Below, one piece after another: positions 7,667-20,227 of a DNA stretch of 64,000 nucleotides. The stretch's first letter is position 1. Each line of letters opens with the position of its first letter. A model generated the notes under the pieces. It saw only the letters and a program-made list of their open reading frames with translations, ran no database searches and had not been told where the DNA came from. The translations under genes and the position numbers were made by a program. The stretch comes from Streptomyces bicolor (GTDB taxonomy: Bacteria > Actinomycetota > Actinomycetes > Streptomycetales > Streptomycetaceae), in contig NZ_JOFS01000001.1 of the NCBI RefSeq assembly GCF_000719285.1, positions 439,418 through 503,417 on the forward strand, written 5' to 3'.

Positions 7667-8986
7667 CTATACCGTGGCGGACTCCCCCGCCGGAAGGCTG
7701 TCCATGAAGGAGCTGACCGAGAACACGGCGCGGCCGGGCCCGGGCGGCCCGTAGCCGGGGGGCGAGGACAGGCCGAAGTCGTCCATGGTGGAGCGGTAGG
7801 CCTCGAGCAGCCGGATGTGGTACTCCAGCGGCGCACCCTGCGGGTTGGCCTTGCCGAGCGGGGTGGTGGGCTCCGGGCACCAGGTGGTGAAGCGGGGCGT
7901 GATGCCGTGCGACATGAAGAAGCGCAGACCCTCGGTGGTCGACGCGATCGCCTCGTCGACCGTCTTGAACCCGAAGGGCTCGGCCATCTCGACGCCCGCC
8001 ACGAAGTTGGGGATCACGTTGCGCGCGCCGAACACGTCCGCCGAGTCGAGGATCCGCTTGTGCCACACGTCCCGGCCGACGTAACGCTCCTTGCCCGGGC
8101 AGTACATCTTGAACAGGTACTCGTCCCACACCTCGTAGTTGGGGTGGTAGATCTGCACGCCGTAGTCCTTGAACCGCTGCACGTCGTCGCGCGGCAGCGC
8201 CTGTGCGACGACCTTGCCGATCCAGCGGCCCGGGAAGCGCTCCTCGATGGCCTTGGCGTAGTGGCCGTAGAAGTCGGCCTCGTCCCGGCCGGAGACGGTC
8301 TTGGTGATCGCGCCGCCGGTGAGGGTGTAGGCGGTGGACGCCTTGGCCGTGTCGTACCGGTCGATGATCTCCAGGGCTTCGAGGACCTCCTCGACGTCCT
8401 TCACACCGGTGTACGGCCGGCCCGCCGCCTTGTGCTGGCGCCAGTTGTGGTTGATGTCGCAGTACTGGCACTCCTCCTTGGCGCCGAAGTACTGGCACAC
8501 CCGGAACACGGTGAGGTAGATGAGGTAACCCCACTGGATCGTCGGGGCCACCTCCATGACGGACTTCCCGTTGGCGAGCTTGTGCCGGTAGTACTCCGGC
8601 ATCGGGGGCACCCCGACGTCGGCGATGCGCTTGCCGTCGAGGTAGAGGCCGAGGATGCCGTCGTCGTCCGCCGCGACCCGGTACGGCGACGACGGGTTCA
8701 CGCGCACGGAGACGACGGTGCGGCGCAGGTCGTACGGCCCGCCGGTGAGGATGATCTCCTCCGGGGGGCGGCGCAGCGCGGCCTCGCCCAGCTCGGGCAG
8801 GGTGCCGTGGTCGAAGGAGAAGATGAAGTACGACTTCGGCTTGACCTCGCCGCCCTCGTTGTCGCTGAGGGCGGACGGGTCGAAGGCCACGCCACCCCTG
8901 AGCAGGTCCTCCTTGAAGACGGCTTCCCGCGGAACGTGCGGGAATCGCTCCATCAGATCCTCGACCAGTGCGGTGCGGCTGCCCAT
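7667..8986 (-). CDS. Radical SAM protein with C-x8-C-x2-C motif
   Basis: A 439-residue protein starting at ATG with GGAGGAG upstream. The likely [4Fe-4S] cluster motif is VCQYFGAKEECQYC, giving a C-x8-C-x2-C spacing rather than the common C-x3-C-x2-C. The LTGGAITKT stretch fits the GGE-like loop that holds S-adenosylmethionine, and the C-terminal half (IYHPNYEVWDEYLFKMYCPG) continues a radical SAM barrel. It is a single-gene unit between the CBM2 protein and a truncated dehydrogenase. The reaction and substrate cannot be assigned; no carrier, peptide precursor or maturation partner is adjacent. Confidence 0.75.
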   Translation of the reverse strand: MGSRTALVEDLMERFPHVPREAVFKEDLLRGGVAFDPSALSDNEGGEVKPKSYFIFSFDHGTLPELGEAALRRPPEEIILTGGPYDLRRTVVSVRVNPSSPYRVAADDDGILGLYLDGKRIADVGVPPMPEYYRHKLANGKSVMEVAPTIQWGYLIYLTVFRVCQYFGAKEECQYCDINHNWRQHKAAGRPYTGVKDVEEVLEALEIIDRYDTAKASTAYTLTGGAITKTVSGRDEADFYGHYAKAIEERFPGRWIGKVVAQALPRDDVQRFKDYGVQIYHPNYEVWDEYLFKMYCPGKERYVGRDVWHKRILDSADVFGARNVIPNFVAGVEMAEPFGFKTVDEAIASTTEGLRFFMSHGITPRFTTWCPEPTTPLGKANPQGAPLEYHIRLLEAYRSTMDDFGLSSPPGYGPPGPGRAVFSVSSFMDSLPAGESATV

Positions 8987-9107
8987 CCGTTTTCTCCTCC
9001 CGGCTCAGGCGTATGACTCCTCACGTTATGCCCCCGCCCCGGCGTGAGCGGCGCCGGGGGGTGGGGCGTCTTTTCTCGCCCCCGCCGCCCCTACCCGTCC
9101 CATCCCT

Positions 9108-9125
9108 GGGGGCTGCCGCCCCCAG
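9108..9125. terminator. GC-rich hairpin
   Basis: TGGGGGC and GCCCCCA arms enclose a short TGCC loop. It is one of three stacked hairpins between the radical SAM gene and the hydroxyacid dehydrogenase remnant, of the type common between Streptomyces genes. Confidence 0.5.
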
Positions 9126-9154
9126 ACCCCCGCTTCGGCCCTGCAGGGGCCTCG

Positions 9155-9201
9155 TCCTCAAACGCCGGACGGGCTAAGTCAGCCCCTCCGGCGTTTGAGG
9201 A
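9155..9201. terminator. Long hairpin terminator/intergenic repeat
   Basis: Two 21-nt arms (9155-9175 and 9181-9201) are complementary with one mismatch and enclose a 5-nt loop. The sequence has the TCCTCAAACGCCGGA form common in Streptomyces intergenic hairpins. The stop codon of the truncated dehydrogenase lies inside it. Confidence 0.8.
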
Positions 9202-10109
9202 GCGGGGGTCCAGGGGGCAGAGCCCCCTGGGAGCGGGGTCGAAAAGGCGTTCGGCAAGTCGTACAGAGACGAGTCGGCGGGCAGCGGCTCGGGGTCGGTG
9301 ACATCGAGGATCGCCGAGAGGCGGCCGGTGCGGAGTTCGGCGATCAGGGCCTCGTGGTCGAGCAGGCCGCCGCGGGCGGTGTTGATCAGGACCGCCCCGT
9401 CGGGCATCAGGGCCAGCTCACGGGAGCCGATGAGGTGGCGGGTCTCCGGGGTCTCGGGGACGTGGACCGTCACGATGTCCGAGGTGCGCAGGAGGTCGAC
9501 CAGCGGCAGCAGCGGCACGCCCAGCTCGGCGGCGCCCGCCTCGTCGACGTACGGGTCGGTGAGACTCACGGGCAGGTCGAAGGGGCGGAGGAGTTCGATC
9601 ACGCGGCGGCCGATGCGCGAGGCGCCGATCACCCCGACCCGGCGGCCGTAATTGCCGATGCCGGAGGTGAGCCCCCAGCCGGGGAAGGCGCGCTCGGTGC
9701 GCAGGCGGTCGCGGGCGGCGAAGAGGTCCTTTCCGGCGAGCAGGATCATGGCGAGGGTGTACTCGGCGACCGGCACGGCGTTGGCCACCGCCGCCGAGCT
9801 CACCGCGATGCCTCGCCGCCAGAGCTCGGGCGTGGCGAGGCTCTTGACCGAGCCGGCCGAGTGCAGCACCGCGCGCAGTCTTGGCGCCGCGTCGAGGACG
9901 GCCGCATCCAGGCGGGGGCAGCCCCAGCCGGTGACGAGGATCTCGGTGCGGGCGAGCACCTCGGCGACGCCGGGGTCACCGAAGTCCTCGGCCACCAGCG
10001 CGGGATCGATGTCCACGGACTCCCGCAGCCGTGCCAGCACGTAGGGCGGAAAGAGGAGCGGCAGGTTCTCAGGGGTCATGGCGAACAGCGCCTGGTGACG
10101 CTCGGGCAA
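9174..10109 (-). pseudogene. D-2-hydroxyacid dehydrogenase family protein, C-terminally truncated
   Basis: The protein has the NAD-binding Rossmann fold (VGVIGASRIGRRVIELL) and the catalytic-region motif INTARGGLLD, and is a clear paralogue of the intact gene at 62820. The reading starts at a TTG (10109, with GGAAGG upstream), matching the paralogue's N-terminus. Homology ends at LPNAFSTP. The paralogue continues with HIAGS, carrying the catalytic His (H295), plus a closing helix; here the frame runs into GC-rich terminator hairpins (GGSAPWTPAPQTPEGLT). About 40 residues, including that His, are lost, so the enzyme is probably inactive. Confidence 0.7.
9209..9231. terminator. Hairpin inside the 3' end of the dehydrogenase remnant
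   Basis: CCAGGGGGC pairs with GCCCCCTGG around an AGA loop. It lies within the artificial C-terminus of the truncated dehydrogenase, showing that terminator sequence has replaced the gene's real end. Confidence 0.6.
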
Positions 10110-10218
10110 CGAAGTGACCTTCCCGCTGGGCCGCGTGACCGTGAGGGATCGCGAGGAACCGTGAGGCATCGCGAGAGACCACGAGAAACCGCTCTCCACG
10201 GTAGGCGGCGGCGAATGA

Positions 10219-11511
<1,293 letters not shown>

Positions 11512-11548
11512 CCCCGGGGGGACTTCGTAAACCCCCTTTCCTAACCCC

Positions 11549-11577
11549 TTGTCGAAAGTCCCCGCACGCCATAGCCT
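11549..11577 (+). promoter_or_regulatory. Predicted promoter and operator of the ROK regulator
   Basis: TTGTCG (11549-11554) and TAGCCT (11572-11577) are separated by 17 nt. The -35 box is embedded in AACCCCTTGTCGAA, a block nearly repeated at the promoter of the following transporter operon, so the ROK protein may bind both. Confidence 0.5.
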
Positions 11578-11634
11578 TGCGCCGCGCCGGTGCCGACGTC
11601 GCCCCGGCCTGACGTGAAGGGACGGGGGCACCCG

Positions 11635-12882
11635 GTGAAGCGCACATCACGCGACATCCGCACCGCGAACCGCTACGAGGTGCTGCGCCAGATCATCGCC
11701 TCGTCGCCCACCTCCCGGCAGGAGCTGGCGGCCGCCACCGGGCTCAGTCTCGCCACGGTCGCCACCCTCGTGGGCGAGCTGCTCGACCTCCGTATGATCA
11801 CGGAGGTCGGGTTCGAGGACTCGGCCGGCGGCCGCCCCCGTGGGCTCGTGGCCGTCAACGCGTCCGGCGGTGCGCTGATCGGCGTCGACATCGCTGAGAC
11901 GTACGTCCATGTCGAACTGTTCGACCTCGGGCTGAACGTGCTGGCCCGCGCCGAGGAGGACGTCCGCCCCGGCGAGAGCCTCCCCGAGCAGGTGGTGGGG
12001 CATGTCGCCGCCGCCGTCGGCTCGGTGGTGGCACAGGCCGGCATCGAGGGCGCGCGCGTCCTCGGCGTCGGCGTGAGCGTGCCGGGGCAGGTGGACCGGG
12101 CCACCGGGATCTCCGAGTACGCGCCCAACTGGGACTGGCACGACGTGCCGCTGCTGGAGCTGCTCACCGAACACATCGCCTACCCGCTGTACCTGGACAA
12201 CCCGTTGCGGGCCAGCGCGGTGGCCGAGCGGTGGTTCGGGGCGGCACGCGGGAGCGGGGATGCCGTGGTGGTCAACCTCGGCACCGGTGTGGGCGCGGGG
12301 CTGGTCCTGGGCGGCGGGCTGCACCGGGGCGTCAGCAACAGCGCCGGAGAGTGGGGCCACACCACGATCGTCCTGGACGGCCGGCTGTGCCGGTGCGGCA
12401 GGCACGGCTGCGTGGAGGCGTACGTCGGCGCGTCCGGGATCATGCTGACCCTGCGGGAGTTGAGCGCGGACAGCGCGCTGCTGCATCCGGAGGACCAGAC
12501 GGCCACCATCGACGCGCTCGCCCGGGGAGTGCGGGGACGCGACCCGGTGGCACTCAAGGCGCTTCGCGACACCGTCCGTTACCTCGGCGCGGGCATCGCG
12601 GACCTGGTCAACCTGTTCAACCCGGAAGTGGTCGTACTCAGCAGCTGGGTCGCGGCCGCCCTGGGCGAACCGCTGGTCACCGAGGTGCGCGAGGCTGTCG
12701 CCCGGCACGCGCTGCCCCGGCCGATGGCCGCCACCCGGATCGTCCTCTCCCCCATCCCCACCGACCCGGTGTGCCTGGGCGCGGCCACGTTCGCGCTGGA
12801 GGGGGCCTTGCAGTCCGTAGGACAGAGGCAGACAAAGCGGACCGCCGCGCCCGCCAGGAGCCGTACCGCACCGCCTTCGTAG
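11635..12882 (+). CDS. ROK-family transcriptional regulator
   Basis: A 415-residue protein from the GTG start, with a GGGGG ribosome-binding stretch upstream. The N-terminal winged helix-turn-helix (about residues 10-55, SRQELAAATGLSLATVATLV) is followed by a ROK/sugar-kinase-like domain with LGTGVGAGLVLGGGLHRG and the zinc motif C252-x-C254-x4-C259 plus H257. It carries a DNA-binding domain and so is a repressor or activator rather than a kinase. It precedes the sugar ABC transporter and beta-galactosidase genes and probably controls them, sensing a galactoside or a phosphorylated product; the ligand is inferred from context only. Confidence 0.88.
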   Translation: MKRTSRDIRTANRYEVLRQIIASSPTSRQELAAATGLSLATVATLVGELLDLRMITEVGFEDSAGGRPRGLVAVNASGGALIGVDIAETYVHVELFDLGLNVLARAEEDVRPGESLPEQVVGHVAAAVGSVVAQAGIEGARVLGVGVSVPGQVDRATGISEYAPNWDWHDVPLLELLTEHIAYPLYLDNPLRASAVAERWFGAARGSGDAVVVNLGTGVGAGLVLGGGLHRGVSNSAGEWGHTTIVLDGRLCRCGRHGCVEAYVGASGIMLTLRELSADSALLHPEDQTATIDALARGVRGRDPVALKALRDTVRYLGAGIADLVNLFNPEVVVLSSWVAAALGEPLVTEVREAVARHALPRPMAATRIVLSPIPTDPVCLGAATFALEGALQSVGQRQTKRTAAPARSRTAPPS

Positions 12883-12908
12883 ACCCCCGTCACGTCCGGT
12901 ATCCCGAA

Positions 12909-12920
12909 CGTTGCGCAACG
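12909..12920. promoter_or_regulatory. Perfect 12-bp palindrome CGTTGCGCAACG
   Basis: A perfect inverted repeat 26 bp upstream of the -35 box of the transporter operon. It is a candidate operator for the ROK protein or another regulator. Confidence 0.4.
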
Positions 12921-12945
12921 CTTCGCACAGACTTCGTCCAACCCC

Positions 12946-12974
12946 TTGCCGAAGCCTTAGCCGAAGGTTAACGT
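12946..12974 (+). promoter_or_regulatory. Predicted promoter of the sugar ABC/lacZ operon
   Basis: TTGCCG (12946-12951) and TAACGT (12969-12974) have a 17-nt spacer. The flanking CTTCGTCCAACCCCTTGCCG continues into AAG, so CTTCG...CGAAG forms an inverted repeat over the -35 box. The AACCCCTTGNCGAA core matches the ROK gene's own promoter. Confidence 0.55.
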
Positions 12975-13065
12975 CCCGCACCGCAAGCCCCTTTGAGCCA
13001 ACCGGCGCTGAGCCGCTCCAACCACCGGCGCCGGGCGCAGCCGCACTCGAGACAAGGACGTCAGC

Positions 13066-14328
13066 ATGTCGGCATCGAGCAACAGCAACTGGGACCGCCG
13101 AACCGTTCTGCGGGCCGCGATGGGTCTGGCCGCCGCGGGCGGGCTGGCCGCGTGCGGCAGCAACACCGGCCGGGGCAGCGGGGGTTCGGGCGACGGTCTC
13201 GTCCAGTACTTCCACGCCTACGGCGAGGCGGGCGTCGAGCAGGCTGTGAAGCGGTACGCGAAGGCGTACAAGGAAACCAGCGTGACCACCCAGTGGATCA
13301 CCGGCAACAACTTCGAGCAGAAGCTGTTCGCCGCGCTGCTCACCAAGAACGCGCCGGACGTGTTCGAGTTCCACCCGCAGATCCAGCTCATCAAGAGCGG
13401 TCAGGTGGCGGACCTGACCGACATCATCGAGCCGGTCAAGTCCGACTTCAACCAGGCCGACATCAAGTCGCACACGGTCGACGGGAAGATATACGGGGTC
13501 CGGATGATCGACGACCCCCAGTTCTTCTTCTACCGCCCCTCGCTCTTCGAGAAGGCGAAGGTCGAGGTGCCGACCACGCTGGAGGAGCTGATCGAGGCCG
13601 CCGCCAAGCTCAAGACCGGCAAGGTCAAGGGCGCCTACCTCGGCAACGACCTCACCCCGGTCCAGCACAGCCTGATCTGGTCGGCCGGCGCCGACACCCT
13701 CACCGCGGACAACAAGCCCGCCTTCAACACCGACGCGGTCGCCGACGGTCTGAAGCAGCTGCGTGGTCTGTTCACCAGCGGCGACCTGCTGCTCGACGCC
13801 CCCGCCGACTGGTGGGACCCGTCGGCCTTCACCCAGGGGCTGACGGCGATCCAGTGGTGCGGCATGTGGGCCATGCCGGCCATGCAGGAGGCACTCGGTG
13901 ACGACATCGGCGTCTTCCCCTTCCCGAAGGTCGGCTCCGCCGGCAAGGAGTCGGTCTACAACGGCGGCTGGTCGATGTTCGTCAACGCCAAGGGCAAGAA
14001 CGTCGAGGCGGCCAAGGAGTACGTGAAGTGGCTGTGGATCGACCAGAAGGAGTACCAGGAGGACTTCGCCACCTCCTACGGCTTCCACATCCCGCCGCGC
14101 ACCTCCCTCGCCGAGTCCGCGTCGAAGCTGAAGTCCGGCCTGCCGGCCGAGGGCGTGAAGCTGTTCAACGAGTTCGGGCACTTCGACAACATCGGCTGGA
14201 CCCAGGCCATGATCGCCGCGTTCAACGACGTGATGGCCAACTCCGTCCGCAAGGACGGCGACCCCAAGGCCCAGCTCGCCGCCTGTGAGAAGAAGGTCAG
14301 CACCGAGCTCCAGAAGCTCTTCGGATAG
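13066..14328 (+). CDS. ABC sugar transporter, substrate-binding lipoprotein
   Basis: A 420-residue extracytoplasmic solute-binding protein of the carbohydrate family. The N-terminus has a twin-arginine-like RRTVLR (residues 11-16), a hydrophobic stretch and a lipobox ending LAAC at C30, so it is a lipoprotein on the outer face of the membrane. The mature part has the family's DVFEFHPQIQ and NGGWSMFVNAKGKN patterns. It is first in an operon with two permeases and a beta-galactosidase, so it probably captures galactosides. AAGGA lies 7-8 nt before the ATG. No ATPase gene is in the operon; Streptomyces often share one MsiK ATPase, which would have to lie elsewhere. Confidence 0.88.
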   Translation: MSASSNSNWDRRTVLRAAMGLAAAGGLAACGSNTGRGSGGSGDGLVQYFHAYGEAGVEQAVKRYAKAYKETSVTTQWITGNNFEQKLFAALLTKNAPDVFEFHPQIQLIKSGQVADLTDIIEPVKSDFNQADIKSHTVDGKIYGVRMIDDPQFFFYRPSLFEKAKVEVPTTLEELIEAAAKLKTGKVKGAYLGNDLTPVQHSLIWSAGADTLTADNKPAFNTDAVADGLKQLRGLFTSGDLLLDAPADWWDPSAFTQGLTAIQWCGMWAMPAMQEALGDDIGVFPFPKVGSAGKESVYNGGWSMFVNAKGKNVEAAKEYVKWLWIDQKEYQEDFATSYGFHIPPRTSLAESASKLKSGLPAEGVKLFNEFGHFDNIGWTQAMIAAFNDVMANSVRKDGDPKAQLAACEKKVSTELQKLFG

Positions 14329-14348
14329 GCCGCCGGACGGATCTCGAC

Positions 14349-15314
14349 ATGTCGACCACCACCACGCGCGGGGTCGCCTCCCCCGCCCCGGCCAAGGTCT
14401 CCAAGGACCGGCCGCGGCGGGGCCTCAAGGCGAACAGCACCTTCAACTTCTGGCTCTTCACCGGGCCGTTCCTGATCGGCCTGGTGATCTTCGTCTTCGT
14501 GCCGATCGGCTGGAGCCTGTATCTCAGCTTCTTCGAGGCACGGTTCACCGTCACGCCGAGCGAGTTCATCGGCCTCGACAACTACAAGCAGATCCTGTCG
14601 GACACGGACTTCAGGAACTCCCTGGTCACGTTCACCGTGTTCGCCGCGTTCATCGTGCCGACCACCTGGGCCCTGTCGCTCGGGCTCGCGCTGCTGGTGA
14701 ACCGGCTGCGGTTCATGCGGGCGTTCTTCCGGTCGGTGTTCTTCCTGCCGACCGCGGTCAGTTACGCGGCCGCCGCGCTGATCTGGAAGATGTCCATCTT
14801 CAACGGCGTCCGCTTCGGCATGGCCAACACCTTCCTCGGCTGGTTCGGGATCGAGAACATCGCCTGGCTGGGCAATCCCGATCCGCCCTGGTACTGGCTG
14901 GTCATCGTGACCGTCCGGCTGTGGCTGCAGTCCGGCTTCTACATGATCCTCTTCCTGGCGGCGCTGCAGAACATCCCGCGGGAGCTGTACGAGGCCGCCG
15001 CCATCGACGGTGCGAAGCCGGGCTGGCAGACCTTCCGTCACATCACGCTGCCCCAGCTGCGGGCGACGTCCACCGCGGTGATCCTGCTGCTACTCATCGC
15101 CGCCTACCAGGCCTTCGACGAGTTCTTCATCCTGCTCGGCAAGGCCACCTGGGGCATGCCGCCGCTGGTCGAGCTGTACAAGATGGCCCTCGGTGAGAAC
15201 CAGAACTACGGCGCGGGCAGCGCGGGTGCGCTGATCCTGACCGCGCTCATCTGCCTCGTGACCCTGTTCCAGGGCAAGATCATGGGCTTCGGAAGGGGTG
15301 ACGAGTCCCAGTGA
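14349..15314 (+). CDS. ABC sugar transporter permease (MalF type)
   Basis: A 321-residue inner-membrane protein with six or so hydrophobic segments, the first at about residues 35-58 (FWLFTGPFLIGLVIFVFVPI). The EAA loop, ELYEAAAIDGAKPGWQTF, docks the ATPase. It starts 20 nt after the binding-protein stop and overlaps the next permease by four bases (GTGA), so the two subunits are translationally coupled. Confidence 0.9.
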   Translation: MSTTTTRGVASPAPAKVSKDRPRRGLKANSTFNFWLFTGPFLIGLVIFVFVPIGWSLYLSFFEARFTVTPSEFIGLDNYKQILSDTDFRNSLVTFTVFAAFIVPTTWALSLGLALLVNRLRFMRAFFRSVFFLPTAVSYAAAALIWKMSIFNGVRFGMANTFLGWFGIENIAWLGNPDPPWYWLVIVTVRLWLQSGFYMILFLAALQNIPRELYEAAAIDGAKPGWQTFRHITLPQLRATSTAVILLLLIAAYQAFDEFFILLGKATWGMPPLVELYKMALGENQNYGAGSAGALILTALICLVTLFQGKIMGFGRGDESQ

Positions 15315-16192
15315 CCACCACAGCACCCGAGGTCCGCAAGCAGGTGCCGGCGCGGGCCACGCGCCGCGGCGGCGTCATCGGCAACACCGGTCTGTACATA
15401 GCGACGGGCGTGGCCGCCGTCCTCTTCCTGATCCCGTTCTATCTGATCGTCCGCAACGCCTTCATGACGGACCCGGAGATCACGGGCGAGGAATGGAAGT
15501 GGTTCCCCACCGACATCCAGTGGTCCAACGTCAAGGAGCCCTTCGACGACGTCACGGTCGACTTCGCCCGGTCGATGTGGAACTCGCTGGTCGTCGCCAT
15601 CCTGCACACCTCGGGGATCCTGCTGATCTGCTCGCTCGCCGGATACGGCCTCGCCCGCATCCCGTACAAGCACGCCAACAAGATCTTCTACGCCGTACTG
15701 GCCACCCTGATGGTGCCCACGGCCGTCACGTTCGTGCCCAGCTTCGTGCTCGTCTCGTCGCTCGGCTGGATCGACACCTACCGGGGTCTCATCATTCCGG
15801 GCCTGTTCAGTGGTTTCACCTGCTTCCTGTTCCGGCAGTACTTCCTGGGGTTCCCGAAGGAGCTGGAGGAGGCGGCGCGCGTGGACGGGCTCAGCTACTG
15901 GGGTGCGTACTGGCGTGTCGTCGTACCCAACTCGCTGAACTTCTTCGCGGCGATCGCGACGATCACCTTCATCGCCGGCTGGAACGCCTTCCTGTGGCCC
16001 CTGGTCATCGGTCAGGATCCCAGCGCGTGGACGGTCCAGGTCGCGCTCTCGTCGTACGCGACCAACCAGACCGTCAACTATCACCTGATCTTCATGGCCA
16101 CGGCCATCTCCATCCTGCCCCTGTTGTTCGTGTTCCTGTTCCTTCAGCGCTGGCTGGTCCAGGGCATCGCACAGACCGGCATCAAGGGCTGA
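15311..16192 (+). CDS. ABC sugar transporter permease (MalG type)
   Basis: A 293-residue membrane protein starting at GTG inside the stop of the preceding permease. Six hydrophobic segments are visible, and the EAA loop is ELEEAARVDGLSYWGAY. It pairs with the upstream permease to form the channel of the galactoside importer; the next gene, 28 nt on, is the beta-galactosidase. Confidence 0.9.
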   Translation: MTTTAPEVRKQVPARATRRGGVIGNTGLYIATGVAAVLFLIPFYLIVRNAFMTDPEITGEEWKWFPTDIQWSNVKEPFDDVTVDFARSMWNSLVVAILHTSGILLICSLAGYGLARIPYKHANKIFYAVLATLMVPTAVTFVPSFVLVSSLGWIDTYRGLIIPGLFSGFTCFLFRQYFLGFPKELEEAARVDGLSYWGAYWRVVVPNSLNFFAAIATITFIAGWNAFLWPLVIGQDPSAWTVQVALSSYATNQTVNYHLIFMATAISILPLLFVFLFLQRWLVQGIAQTGIKG

Positions 16193-19090
<2,898 letters not shown>

Positions 19091-19153
19091 GACGGACCCA
19101 TTAATCGATTGACCGATTGATCGACTTTCCGACACCGTCGGACAGTCGACGGA

Positions 19154-19186
19154 GCGGCCGGTTCGGCAGACATGCCGACCGGCCGC
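19154..19186. terminator. Terminator hairpin after the beta-galactosidase gene
   Basis: GCGGCCGGTTCGGCA and its near-exact complement TGCCGACCGGCCGC enclose a 4-nt loop. It lies 64 nt after the beta-galactosidase stop and ends the transporter operon. An AT-rich repeated patch with ATCGATTGACCGATTGATCG lies between the two. Confidence 0.8.
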
Positions 19187-19218
19187 ACTTTGCGTCCGTC
19201 ACAAGGGAGTGATGTCGT

Positions 19219-20226
19219 TTGATTGGCAATATCGAGGTCCGTGGTCTGTCCCGGACCTTCCACACCACCGTCCGCCGCCCGGGCTTCGCGGGCGCACTCC
19301 GTTCACTCGTCAACCCGGAGCGCGTGGCCAAACACGCCGTCTCCGACGTGACCTTCTCCGTCGCCCCCGGCGAACTCCTCGCCCTGCTCGGCCCGAACGG
19401 CGCCGGCAAGTCCACCACGATCAAGATGCTCACCGGCATCCTCACCCCCACCGCCGGCGAGGCCCGCGTCGCGGGCGTCGTGCCGTACGAGGAGCGTGAG
19501 CGCAACGCCCGCAACATCGGCACCGTGTTCGGGCAGCGCACCCAGCTGTGGTGGGACCTCCCGGTGCGGGAGTCGTTCGCGATCCTGCGCGACATCTACG
19601 AGGTGCCGAAGGCCGAACACGCCACCCGTCTCAAGGAGTTCGACGACCTCCTGGACCTCTCCTCCTTCTGGGACACCCGGGTCCGCCACCTCTCCCTCGG
19701 CCAGCGCGTCCGCTCCGACCTGGCCGCCGCCCTGCTGCACGACCCGCCGGTCGTCTTCCTCGACGAGCCGACCATCGGCATGGACGTGGTGGTGAAGGAA
19801 CAGGTGCGCGAGTTCCTGCGGCACCAGGTGGAGGAGCGCGGCCGTACGGTCCTGCTCACCACCCACGACATGACGGAGGTCGAGCGGCTCGCCGAGCGGG
19901 TCGTGCTGATCAACCACGGGCGGCTCGTCCTGGACGGCACCCTCGACGAGATCCGCCGCAAGTTCGGCTCGACCTGGCAGGTGCGGGTGACGCTCGCCGA
20001 CCCGCACACCGAGGTCGGCGGCCTGCCGGGCATCGCGCTGCTGCGGCGCGAGGGCCCGCATGCGGTCTTCGGGCCGGACGGCCCCGACGCGCCGACCGTG
20101 CACCAGGCGCTCAAGCGGGTCATCGAGCGGTACGAGGTGACGGACCTCGCCCTCGACGAGGCGGACCTGGAGGACGTGATGCGGGCCGCGTACGTGCATG
20201 CCGAGCCGGCGGCGGAGGGAGCCTGA
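19219..20226 (+). CDS. ABC-2 type exporter ATPase
   Basis: A 335-residue ATP-binding subunit. Walker A is GPNGAGKST (residues 58-66), the Q-loop region is FGQRTQLWWDLPVRE, the signature is LSLGQRVRSDLA and Walker B is VVFLDEPTIGMD, followed by TTHDMTEVERL. The TTG start has GGGAG about 11 nt upstream. It belongs to the subgroup paired with ABC2_membrane_6 permeases, as the next two genes are. The exported substrate is unknown; relatives in actinobacteria are annotated as drug or viologen exporters. Confidence 0.9.
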   Translation: MIGNIEVRGLSRTFHTTVRRPGFAGALRSLVNPERVAKHAVSDVTFSVAPGELLALLGPNGAGKSTTIKMLTGILTPTAGEARVAGVVPYEERERNARNIGTVFGQRTQLWWDLPVRESFAILRDIYEVPKAEHATRLKEFDDLLDLSSFWDTRVRHLSLGQRVRSDLAAALLHDPPVVFLDEPTIGMDVVVKEQVREFLRHQVEERGRTVLLTTHDMTEVERLAERVVLINHGRLVLDGTLDEIRRKFGSTWQVRVTLADPHTEVGGLPGIALLRREGPHAVFGPDGPDAPTVHQALKRVIERYEVTDLALDEADLEDVMRAAYVHAEPAAEGA

Positions 20227-20227
20227 G

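Noticed and set aside
11647..14181. Long open frame on the minus strand across the ROK and binding-protein genes
   Set aside because: It is antisense to two well-supported genes and open only because of high GC codon use. Its translation is low complexity, with no recognisable domain and no ribosome-binding site.
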